NCBI RefSeq assembly: GCF_026625825.1
Contig: NZ_CP113065.1
Location: 3,038,001 to 3,102,000, forward strand
Direction of reading: 5' to 3'
From: Pseudoxanthomonas sp. SL93
Lineage (GTDB): Bacteria > Pseudomonadota > Gammaproteobacteria > Xanthomonadales > Xanthomonadaceae
DNA: 64,000 nucleotides
The notes below the pieces were generated by a model. The model searched no databases, was not told the origin of the DNA, and was given only the letters and a program-made list of their open reading frames with translations. Positions within the stretch are counted from its first letter, which is position 1, and the number at the start of each line of letters is the position of its first letter. The position numbers and the translations under genes are program-made. Positions 28,870-36,185 of the stretch are shown here, one piece after another.

Positions 28870-30177
28870 TCAGGAAGCGTCGCGCCGCCGCATCAGGTAG
28901 ATCACGGCTCCCAGCAGCAGCGCACACGCACCTGCGATCAGGTTGTTGAGCGTCGCACTGGCCAGCAGTCCTATCGACAGCACCAAGGCACCCAGTGGAA
29001 TGAGCGGGCCGCCAGGCAGCTTCAACGCATCCTCCCGATGACCATGGCGCTTGCGCAGCACGAGGACCGCCAGGGTGGTGCCGATGTATGCGCACAGGCG
29101 TGCGACCACGCTCAGCATCGCCAGCTGCACGAAAGAGCCGGACAGTGCGAGCAACAGCGCCAGCGTGCCCTGGGTGACGATGGCCCACGCCGGGGTGCGG
29201 AAGCGCGGGTGGATGCGCGCCAGCACGCGCGGGCCGAACCCGTCCTGCGCCAGCGAATACAGCACGCGCGGACCGAACAACATGGTGTTGCTGTTGGTGC
29301 CCAGGATGGAGATCGTCGCGCCGACGGTCAGGATCAGCGCGAGGGTTTCGCCGCTGAAACGCGAAGCCGCATCGGCCAGCGGGGTGGCGGATTGCGCGAG
29401 GCCGGGCAATGTACCCTGCGCCACCAGCTGCACGGCGGCGTAGACCAGGGTGACGACCGCGATCATGGTCAGCAGCGCGAAGGGAACGTCGCGGCGCGGA
29501 TTCTTGAATTCACCGGCCGCGGCGGGGATGTTCTCGAAACCGGCATAAGCGAACAGCAGCAGCAAGGCCGCTTCGCCCAGCTTGTCCACGCGGGGCGGCT
29601 CGCCCGCCACCAGGGCGGCAGGGTCGATGTAGAAGGCGCCGATGGCGATGAACAGCAGCAACGGCACCAGCTTGCCGATCACCAGCGCGATGCCCGTGCG
29701 CGCAGCCGACTTGATGCCGATGACATTGATCAGCGTCAGCAGGCCCAGTGAACCGACGACGATCGCCAGGCGTCCGCCGCCACCGGACGCCGCAGGCCAG
29801 AATCGCGCCACCGCATCGGCCAGCCCGTTGCTGAGTGCGGCGGCGGACGCGATGCGCGTCAGCCAGACCATCCAGCCGATCTCGAAGCCCACGAACGGCC
29901 CGAACGCCTCGCGCGCATACAGGTAACTGCCGCCTGGCTGGTCGAAGTAGCTCGCGGCCTGCGCATAGCACAGCACCAGCAGCGCCACCGCCAGCCCGGC
30001 CAGCAGCACCGCCCACAGGCTGGCAGGGCCGAGCAGCAGTGCCGTCGCGGCCGGCAACAGGTAGATGCCACTGCCGATCACGTCATTGATCGCAAGCCCG
30101 ACGATCTGCCAACGGCTGACGGCACGGACCATCTGGCCGCCACTGGCGTTGGCATCAGGAACCGTCGTATCGCTCAT
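28870..30177 (-). CDS. APC-family amino acid permease
   Basis: 435 residues from MSDTTVPDANASGG. About 12 membrane helices. Family marks: the first helix motif NDVIGSGIYLLPAA (substrate-binding GSGI), CYAQAASYFDQPGGSYLYAREAFGP, and FAYAGFENIPAAAGEFKNPRRDVP. It would import an amino acid or small amino compound by proton symport. Its ATG overlaps the stop of the YkuD gene by 4 nt, and it is last in the five-gene leftward operon that includes a murein dipeptide epimerase, so uptake of cell-wall-derived amino acids or dipeptides is inferred. Substrate not readable from sequence. Confidence 0.85.
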   Translation of the reverse strand: MSDTTVPDANASGGQMVRAVSRWQIVGLAINDVIGSGIYLLPAATALLLGPASLWAVLLAGLAVALLVLCYAQAASYFDQPGGSYLYAREAFGPFVGFEIGWMVWLTRIASAAALSNGLADAVARFWPAASGGGGRLAIVVGSLGLLTLINVIGIKSAARTGIALVIGKLVPLLLFIAIGAFYIDPAALVAGEPPRVDKLGEAALLLLFAYAGFENIPAAAGEFKNPRRDVPFALLTMIAVVTLVYAAVQLVAQGTLPGLAQSATPLADAASRFSGETLALILTVGATISILGTNSNTMLFGPRVLYSLAQDGFGPRVLARIHPRFRTPAWAIVTQGTLALLLALSGSFVQLAMLSVVARLCAYIGTTLAVLVLRKRHGHREDALKLPGGPLIPLGALVLSIGLLASATLNNLIAGACALLLGAVIYLMRRRDAS

Positions 30178-30989
30178 CGTGCTTTCCCCTCGATCGTGGG
30201 CAGCCGCCATGATGTGCGCAGCCGTTGATACTCGGCTTCGGGCAACAGGACGAAGACGGGGCGTGCGTCCTGGCGCAGCCAGGCCAACAGATGTTGCATG
30301 TGCGGCCCCGCCATCGCGGTGCAGCCGGCGGTGGGTTCACCCGGCTTGCGCCACAGGTGGGCGAAGATGCAGCTGCCGCCTCGGGGCGTGTTGCCGGGGT
30401 TGTGCCGGATGACGAAACCTTCCCGGTAGCGCACATCGCCATTGCCATGCAGGTCCAGTCGCATCGGTTCGGTGGAACCCTCGACGGCGGCCTCACCGAC
30501 TTCGCGGGCATCGACGATCTGGTTGTACAGCGGCGAGGCAACCACGTCGATGCAATAGCTGCTGACCTGCATGGCCTGGTAGGTCAAACCGGTCTCGGTG
30601 GTGGGCGCATAGCCGAACGCCTGGGCGATCTCGAACGCACCTGCTGGGCTGCGTCCGTCGCCCTCCACCTTCTGCGGTCCGTCGGCCTGCGCCGGGTGCA
30701 GGCCGGTGCCCCAGGCCGACCCCGAGCGCCCCAGGCTGACATCGATCGCCGGCTGTGCCGCTGTCCACCTCGAACCACCGTCCACACGCTCGAACGTGTG
30801 CAGCCTCCCCTGCGTGCTGTCCCAGCCGTCGCTCGTCACCAGCACCAGCTGCGTGGTCTCGTCGGGAATCGGCACGGACATGTTCGCGGCGAACGCCGTC
30901 GACGCCGCCCACAAGACCAGGGGGAACGCCACGGCGCGTGCCACGCGTTGCGACATCGTCGGCGGGAGGGATTCAATGGGTCGGCGCAC
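30174..30989 (-). CDS. L,D-transpeptidase-fold (YkuD) periplasmic protein
   Basis: 271 residues (a later ATG, M12, is an alternative start). A signal peptide ends near ..ASTAFAA (residue 35). The catalytic YkuD motif is at the end: IFAHLWRKPGEPTAGCTAM with His211 and nucleophile Cys223; GDGRSPAGAFEI is the usual upstream block. YkuD enzymes form 3-3 crosslinks or attach proteins to peptidoglycan, or act as L,D-carboxypeptidases. In an operon with an epimerase, an NlpC/P60 peptidase and a permease, trimming of murein peptides is as likely as crosslinking (inference). Confidence 0.82.
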   Translation of the reverse strand: MRRPIESLPPTMSQRVARAVAFPLVLWAASTAFAANMSVPIPDETTQLVLVTSDGWDSTQGRLHTFERVDGGSRWTAAQPAIDVSLGRSGSAWGTGLHPAQADGPQKVEGDGRSPAGAFEIAQAFGYAPTTETGLTYQAMQVSSYCIDVVASPLYNQIVDAREVGEAAVEGSTEPMRLDLHGNGDVRYREGFVIRHNPGNTPRGGSCIFAHLWRKPGEPTAGCTAMAGPHMQHLLAWLRQDARPVFVLLPEAEYQRLRTSWRLPTIEGKAR

Positions 30990-31042
30990 GGCGTTCCTCG
31001 ATGGTGGGTGGCAGCGGCGCGCCTGCGCACCGCGGGTGCAGC

Positions 31043-31891
31043 TCAGGAATGGATCATGTGCTGCATGCGCTCGAGATTGAGATCGAACTGCTCGCGCCGG
31101 CCCGTGCTGCGATGGCAGAGCAGCACGAACACCAGATCAAGCAGCGTCTGCAGCGCGGCGCGGTATAGCACCTGCTCCACATGCGGCCGCGCATCGTGCG
31201 CGGACACCAGCAGCGTGGCATCGGCGTGCGCGCGCAGCGGGTTGGCGGTATGCCGGGTCACCGAGACCACCCGGCCACGGAAATCCTGGAACTGCCGGCT
31301 GATCTGCGACAGCTGCGGCAGCGTGCCGTGCTCGGAGAACACGAGCAGCACGTCGTCCGCCTGCACGGCGGACATGCCGGCCATCATCAGCACCGGGTCC
31401 GCATGATGCACCGTCACCATGCCGAGCAGCGACAGCTTGAGCGCGAACTCGCGCGCATACAGGGCGTCCTCGCCCAGGCCGCAGACGTAGACCTTGCCGG
31501 CCCTGTCCAGCCGGTCGGCGATGCCTTCGAGCGATTCGCGCGGATTGATCAGGCGCGTCTCTTCGTCCGCCTCGGCCTTGCTGCGGCGGAGCTGTTCCGA
31601 GAGCTGGGCGAAATCGTCCTGCGCCACCGGTGCCACCGGTGCCGCGTCCTCGGCCACGCCGTTGCGGGCAACCGCGGCGCCCACCGAATACTTCAGGTCC
31701 GGGTAGCCCTTGAAGCCGAACTTCTGCGCGAACTTGACCACGCTGGACTGGCTGATGCCCAGTGCGTTGGCGAGCTGCTGCGACGAGTAGTCGCGCAGCA
31801 GGTGCGAATTCTCCAGGATGAAATCCGCGATGCGGCGTTCGATGGCCGACATCTGGTCGCGTTCGGATCGGATTTTCACCAGGGGCGGCAT
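31043..31891 (-). CDS. RpiR/MurR-family transcriptional regulator
   Basis: 282 residues. The N-terminal HTH_6 domain (about residues 1-77) has the family recognition region QQLANALGISQSSVVKFAQKFGFKGYPDLK; a C-terminal SIS domain (about 125-260, VYVCGLGEDALYAREFALKLSLLG and VLLVFSEHGTL) binds a sugar phosphate or similar ligand. Relatives include MurR, which senses N-acetylmuramic acid 6-phosphate. Here it sits inside an operon for murein peptide use and is the natural candidate for control of the divergent promoters around 34.5 kb and 40.3 kb. TAAAGT 7 nt before its ATG may give it its own start. Confidence 0.88.
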   Translation of the reverse strand: MPPLVKIRSERDQMSAIERRIADFILENSHLLRDYSSQQLANALGISQSSVVKFAQKFGFKGYPDLKYSVGAAVARNGVAEDAAPVAPVAQDDFAQLSEQLRRSKAEADEETRLINPRESLEGIADRLDRAGKVYVCGLGEDALYAREFALKLSLLGMVTVHHADPVLMMAGMSAVQADDVLLVFSEHGTLPQLSQISRQFQDFRGRVVSVTRHTANPLRAHADATLLVSAHDARPHVEQVLYRAALQTLLDLVFVLLCHRSTGRREQFDLNLERMQHMIHS

Positions 31892-31898
31892 CGGGATG

Positions 31899-31904
31899 AC
31901 TTTA
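31899..31904 (-). promoter_or_regulatory. -10-like hexamer (TAAAGT) before rpiR-type gene
   Basis: On the minus strand TAAAGT lies 7 nt before the regulator's ATG, just past the epimerase stop codon. A GAGG is also present but 15 nt from the ATG. It could give a leaderless internal transcript that keeps the regulator expressed. Confidence 0.3.
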
Positions 31905-31906
31905 CC

Positions 31907-33004
31907 TCAGCCGGGGATCAGTTCCAGCCCGCGGATCTCGCGGATGCCCAGGCCGGGGGCATCGGTGATGGAAATCTCCGATTCGTTGAACACCACCCCG
32001 CCCTCGACCGGGTTGAACTGGCACAGCGAAGGGCCGTCCAGGTCCACTTTGGTGATGACGTTGGCCTTGGCCACCGCCACGTGCACGGCCGCGGCCACGC
32101 TGATGCTGGTCTCGATCATGCAGCCGATCATGCAATCGACGCCGTAGACGGACGCAATGTCGGCGATGCGGATGGCGTTGGAGATGCCGCCGGTCTTCAT
32201 CAGCTTGATGTTGATGATGTCGGCTGCGCGCATCCTGATCAGGTCGATGACCTCGGCCGGGCCGAAGACGCTTTCATCCGCCATCACCGGCGTGTGCACC
32301 CGGTCGGTGACGTACTTCAGGCCTTCGATGTCGCGCGCCTTGACCGGTTGCTCCAGCAGTTCCAGCACCACGCCGGCTTCCTCGAGGTGCTGCATGGCGA
32401 ACACGGCCTGCTTGGCGGTCCATCCCTGGTTGGCATCCAGGCGCAGCAGCGCACGGCCTTCGACGGCGGAATAGATCGCCTTCACCCGCTCGATGTCCAG
32501 CCCGATGTCCTTGCCGACCTTGATCTTCAGCGACTCGAAACCGCGCTCCACCGCGCTGATCGAATCCGCCACCATCTTGTCGATGTAGTCCACGCTGATG
32601 GTGATGTCGGTGGTGATGACGGGGTCGCCGCCGCCCAGCATCTTGTACAGCGGCGCATCGTACAGCTGGCCGAACAGGTCGTAGACGGCGATCTCGACCG
32701 CCGCCTTCGCGCTGGTGTTGCGCTCCAGCGCGGTCTGGATGAGTTGCGTGATGTGGTTGAGGTTGGCGATTTCCTGGCCGACCAGCCGCGGGCGGATGAA
32801 CCGGCTGATCGCTTCGATGATGGAGCCGTGCGTGTCGCCGGTGATCACCGCGGTGGCCGGGGCCTCGCCGTAGCCGACATGGCCGGTATCGGTGTGCACG
32901 AGCACCACGATGTCCTCCACCGTGTCGACGGTGCGCAACGCGGTCTTGAACGGTGTCTTCAGCGGCACGCGCAGCATGCCGAAGCGGATGTCGGTGATCT
33001 TCAT
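31907..33004 (-). CDS. L-Ala-D/L-Glu epimerase (dipeptide epimerase)
   Basis: 365 residues, muconate-lactonising subgroup of the enolase superfamily. All catalytic positions of the Bacillus/E. coli L-Ala-D/L-Glu epimerases are in register: Lys160-x-Lys162 (LKIKVG), metal ligands Asp190 (LDANQGW), Glu218 (LLEQP) and Asp243 (MADES), and Lys267 (NIKLMKTGG). It converts L-Ala-D-Glu released from murein into L-Ala-L-Glu, which ordinary peptidases can split. No signal peptide, so cytoplasmic. Seven nt after the NlpC/P60 gene, as in the ykfBC order of Bacillus. Confidence 0.92.
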   Translation of the reverse strand: MKITDIRFGMLRVPLKTPFKTALRTVDTVEDIVVLVHTDTGHVGYGEAPATAVITGDTHGSIIEAISRFIRPRLVGQEIANLNHITQLIQTALERNTSAKAAVEIAVYDLFGQLYDAPLYKMLGGGDPVITTDITISVDYIDKMVADSISAVERGFESLKIKVGKDIGLDIERVKAIYSAVEGRALLRLDANQGWTAKQAVFAMQHLEEAGVVLELLEQPVKARDIEGLKYVTDRVHTPVMADESVFGPAEVIDLIRMRAADIINIKLMKTGGISNAIRIADIASVYGVDCMIGCMIETSISVAAAVHVAVAKANVITKVDLDGPSLCQFNPVEGGVVFNESEISITDAPGLGIREIRGLELIPG

Positions 33005-33011
33005 AAGGTCC

Positions 33012-34439
33012 TTAGGGACGGATTCTCTGGATGCTGGTGATGCGGTCGATGGTGGGCTGCTCGCTGTTGAACATCAGCGGCTCCAGCGGCGTCACCGCGA
33101 CCGAATTGAGGCGCGCGCGCACCAGCTTGCCCCCGGCATCGCGGTAGGTGATGCCGGTGGTGTCGTGGATCATGTAGGTGGTGCCGTTCTCCTGGCCGAT
33201 CACCATCATCACGTGGCCGGGGATGTACACCAGGTCGCCGACCTGCAGCGTGCGGAGCACGGCCATGCGCTGTTCACGGGTGTCCTCCGGATTGAAGGCG
33301 ATGCGGTTCAGCGCCGGGCTGACCGCCTGGTCGCTGGTGTTGCGCGGCAGGGTGACGCCGAAGCTGCGATAGACCTCGGAGACGAAACCGCTGCAGTCGC
33401 GCGTGTTGTAGCTGTGGCCCCAGCCGTAACGTTCGCCGAGGAACTTGAAGCTCTGCCGCAGCAGCTGCGTCGGCGTCAGCGGCAGGTAATCGGTGGCCAC
33501 GTCCGCGGTGCGGGGCAACAGCGCGGGCAACAAGGCGAGGGTGCCGTCCTCGCGTCGTACCGGCAGCTCGATGACGTACGAGGTATAGGGATGCTGGCCG
33601 TTGACGGGCGCGTCCGCCGGCCAGTCGGCCAGCAGCGGCACGCGCACGCCCATGTCCAGCTGCAGTTGCGACAGGCCCGGCTCTTCCGGGTTGTAGACGG
33701 TGCGCGCGGTGGCGCCGGTGACGACCAGCGAAGGCGACTTGCTGCCATACGCGAGCACGGTGTCGCGGTTGCCTTCGGCGATGGCGCTGGCTTCGATCCA
33801 CGCCGCATACAGCGGACTGATCACGAACCGCCACTGCCCGTCGGCGCTGGCATGCAGCACGGCGACCGGCGTGCCGGGGAACAGCGCGCTTTCCTGGAAG
33901 CGGTCGATGTCCGTGTCGCCGGCTGTACTGAACACGCGCAGCCGGGTCGGGAAGGTGCGCAGGTCGGCGCGGTGGACGACCAGCCCGAAGCGGGGAGTGA
34001 CCTGGTCCGGGATGGCAGCGATCGCCGCGTTGTCGATGATCGTGGCCAGCGCCGCCGCTGTCACCGCGGTGCCTTTCACGTCGTAGAGCGTGCGGGTCGG
34101 CGGAGACGACAGCTTGCCCACCTGCGCACGCACCTGCTCGCCGGCCAGCGTGGCCGGCAGCGCCGCGACGTCGTGCACCGAACGGTCGCTGGCCTGCAGC
34201 CGCTGGTTCTGCGCGGCGATGGCGGCGTCATCCAGGATGACGCGGTCCGGTGCAGGCTGCCGGCCGATCCAGTAGTCCGGCTGGAGGTGGCGGTCTTCCA
34301 CGCCGATGACCGCATGCGGCGGCACCGACGGTGCCGGCGTCCGCGCGGCGGCATGGCTGGCGACCCCGGCCAGCAGTGCCAGCAGCAGCGCGGTCAGGCG
34401 GACGGGAAGCGCCCGCGGGCGTCCACTGCATTCACTCAT
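33012..34439 (-). CDS. SH3-domain NlpC/P60 (C40) murein endopeptidase, YkfC-like
   Basis: 475 residues from MSECSGRPRALP; the open frame extends 23 codons further but without a plausible signal. A signal peptide (LTALLLALLAGVASHAAA) exports it. A long middle region carries bacterial SH3-like segments (GTPVAVLHASADGQWRFVISPLYAAWIEA). The C-terminal NlpC/P60 domain has nucleophile Cys at about residue 348 (YNTRDCSGFVSEVYR) and the His in YIPGHVMMVIG. Relatives such as YkfC cut the gamma-D-Glu-diamino acid bond and prefer free L-Ala N-termini. First gene of the leftward operon with the epimerase. Confidence 0.87.
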   Translation of the reverse strand: MSECSGRPRALPVRLTALLLALLAGVASHAAARTPAPSVPPHAVIGVEDRHLQPDYWIGRQPAPDRVILDDAAIAAQNQRLQASDRSVHDVAALPATLAGEQVRAQVGKLSSPPTRTLYDVKGTAVTAAALATIIDNAAIAAIPDQVTPRFGLVVHRADLRTFPTRLRVFSTAGDTDIDRFQESALFPGTPVAVLHASADGQWRFVISPLYAAWIEASAIAEGNRDTVLAYGSKSPSLVVTGATARTVYNPEEPGLSQLQLDMGVRVPLLADWPADAPVNGQHPYTSYVIELPVRREDGTLALLPALLPRTADVATDYLPLTPTQLLRQSFKFLGERYGWGHSYNTRDCSGFVSEVYRSFGVTLPRNTSDQAVSPALNRIAFNPEDTREQRMAVLRTLQVGDLVYIPGHVMMVIGQENGTTYMIHDTTGITYRDAGGKLVRARLNSVAVTPLEPLMFNSEQPTIDRITSIQRIRP

Positions 34440-34506
34440 TTCAGCCTCCCCTTGCGGGATTCCGTGCCCCTGGCATCCGTATGCCAGAACAGATCCCGGT
34501 CCCGCC

Positions 34507-34523
34507 AAGAATATTTACTTCTT
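34507..34523. promoter_or_regulatory. Dyad AAGAA-N7-TTCTT in the divergent promoter region
   Basis: AAGAA and TTCTT face each other across seven A/T-rich bases and overlap the predicted leftward -10 (34511-34516). The AT content here is far above that of the surrounding genes. It is a possible operator for the RpiR-type regulator, distinct in sequence from the AATAAATTATT palindrome 20 bp away. Confidence 0.35.
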
Positions 34524-34539
34524 ATCATGCAAGAATCAA
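34511..34539 (-). promoter_or_regulatory. Leftward promoter of the NlpC/P60-epimerase-rpiR operon
   Basis: On the minus strand TTGATT, 17 nt and AAATAT form a plausible sigma70 promoter with a predicted start near 34504, about 65 nt before the NlpC/P60 ATG. Confidence 0.45.
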
Positions 34540-34540
34540 G

Positions 34541-34551
34541 AATAAATTATT
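34541..34551. promoter_or_regulatory. Palindrome AATAA-A-TTATT overlapping the rightward -35
   Basis: A perfect 5-1-5 palindrome whose last bases are the first bases of the rightward -35 (TTGACC). Nine of its 11 bases recur at 40273-40283, again fused to TTGAC, before the second TonB receptor. The overlap with the -35 would suit a repressor such as the RpiR-type protein encoded at 31.0-31.9 kb. Confidence 0.55.
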
Positions 34552-34578
34552 GACCAGTGATTCCGGCCGTGTTACACC
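34550..34578 (+). promoter_or_regulatory. Rightward promoter of the transglutaminase-TonB receptor operon
   Basis: TTGACC, exactly 17 nt, TACACC. The same layout (TTGACT-N17-TACATC) is found at 40282-40310. Predicted start near 34585, about 25 nt before the GTG start of the next gene. Confidence 0.55.
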
Positions 34579-34609
34579 AACATGACGGGGCGACTGGGGG
34601 TGGTTTGAC

Positions 34610-36139
34610 GTGCAAGCCGACACGGGCCAGCACAGGTGGGCATCGAAGCGTGGGGACCTTGGTCCGCGCGCGCTGCCCCGCTGGCTGGGCCGGACGATGC
34701 TTTCGATGGTACTCCTGATGCCCGTCCTGACGACCGCCACCCCGACGACCGACCCGCTGCTGGACCGCGTCATCGCCCAGGTCGACCAGGGCCGTTTCGC
34801 CGACGCCCGGCAGGCCATTGCCGAGGCGTTGCGCCAGCCCGCGCTGGATCCTGCGGTGCGCCAGGCGCTGGTCTTCGAACAGGAACGCATGCGCCGCATC
34901 CGGCTGGACTTCGGCCTGGACGAGGCACAGGTGCGCGAACGCATCCGCACGCAGGTCCCCGACCTGAGCGATGACGAATTCCGGCGCTGGGACGCCGCCG
35001 GCCTGATCGAGCGCATGACCATCGATGGCGAGAAGCGCTACTTCAACCGTTCGGCGTCCAACCTGTTCCGGCTGAGCCCGGAAGCCGCCGCGCGCCGGGC
35101 GCCGCCGGTCAAACCCTTCGCGGAGGGCCCGTTCGAAAGCCTGCACCCGCATCACCGCGAGATCGTCGCGGCGTCGCGCGCGCAGCACGCCACCAGCGTC
35201 GCACCGCGGCGCCTGCAGGTGACGCAGTCGCTGGTGGTGGAGGCCGACGCGGTTCCGGCCGGCGAAACCGTGCGTGCGTGGATCCCGTACCCGCGCGCGA
35301 TCGCGGGGCAGCAGGAAGACATCGTGCTGGTCGCCAGCCAGCCGACAGGCGCCCGCCTCGCGCCGGAAACCGCGCTGCAGCGCACCGCCTATCTCGAGAA
35401 ACCCGCGCGTGCGGGTGAGCCCACCGCGTTCTCGGTGACCTACGAGATGACCGTCTACGCGCGTCATTTCGACATCGACCCGGAAAAGGTGGTGCCGGCC
35501 ATCATCACCCCGGAGCTGGCGCCTTTCGTGGCCGAACGTGCACCGCATGTCGTCTACACCGACGCGCTGCGCAGGTTCAACGCCCAGGTGGTGGGCGGGG
35601 AGACGCATCCGTATCGCATCGCGCAGAAGCTGTTCGCGGCGGTGGACCGCATCCCCTGGGCGGGGGCGCGCGAGTATTCGACCCTCTCCAACATCAGCGA
35701 CTACGCGCTGCACGCCGGGCATGCCGACTGCGGCCAGCAGACCCTGCTGCTGATGACCCTGCTGCGCATGAACGGCATTCCCGCGCGCTGGCAGTCGGGG
35801 TGGGTGTACTCCGATGAGGCCGTCGGCTACGACAACATGCACGACTGGGGTTGGCTGTACCTGGCCCCGTACGGCTGGGTGCCGATGGACGTCACGACCG
35901 GCCAGCTCGCTTCCGACGATCCGGCGCTGAAGTGGTTCTACCTCGGCGGCCTGGATGCGTACCGGATCGCCTTCAACGACGACTATTCGCGTGAATTCGT
36001 GCCCGCCAAGCAGCATGTCCGTTCCGAAACGGTGGACCTGCAACGCGGTGAAGCGGAGTGGAGCGGGGGCAACCTCTACTTTGACCAATGGGACTACAGC
36101 TTCGACTGGAAGATGCTGCCGATGAAGAGCAGCGACTGA
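34610..36139 (+). CDS. Transglutaminase-like cysteine-protease-fold periplasmic protein
   Basis: 509 residues from a GTG; an ATG at 34697 (MLSMVLLMPVLTTATP) would give a shorter, cleaner signal peptide. The transglutaminase core near residues 370-430 has a complete triad: Cys in HADCGQQTLLLMTLLRMNGIPARW, His in DNMHDWGW and Asp in VPMDVT. Bacterial members of this fold are usually peptidases or amidases rather than crosslinkers. The N-terminal part is helical and charged. First gene of the rightward block and 46 nt before an Oar-type receptor, so processing of an imported or cell-surface peptide is inferred. Confidence 0.82.
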   Translation: MQADTGQHRWASKRGDLGPRALPRWLGRTMLSMVLLMPVLTTATPTTDPLLDRVIAQVDQGRFADARQAIAEALRQPALDPAVRQALVFEQERMRRIRLDFGLDEAQVRERIRTQVPDLSDDEFRRWDAAGLIERMTIDGEKRYFNRSASNLFRLSPEAAARRAPPVKPFAEGPFESLHPHHREIVAASRAQHATSVAPRRLQVTQSLVVEADAVPAGETVRAWIPYPRAIAGQQEDIVLVASQPTGARLAPETALQRTAYLEKPARAGEPTAFSVTYEMTVYARHFDIDPEKVVPAIITPELAPFVAERAPHVVYTDALRRFNAQVVGGETHPYRIAQKLFAAVDRIPWAGAREYSTLSNISDYALHAGHADCGQQTLLLMTLLRMNGIPARWQSGWVYSDEAVGYDNMHDWGWLYLAPYGWVPMDVTTGQLASDDPALKWFYLGGLDAYRIAFNDDYSREFVPAKQHVRSETVDLQRGEAEWSGGNLYFDQWDYSFDWKMLPMKSSD

Positions 36140-36185
36140 ACACCGGGCGGGAATCAACCAACACCTTCAGCAGGAGAGAGCGGGG

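Noticed and set aside
31181..33040. A 619-codon plus-strand frame over the regulator and epimerase genes
   Set aside because: Antisense to genes with complete catalytic and helix-turn-helix motifs; composition is typical of a shadow frame.
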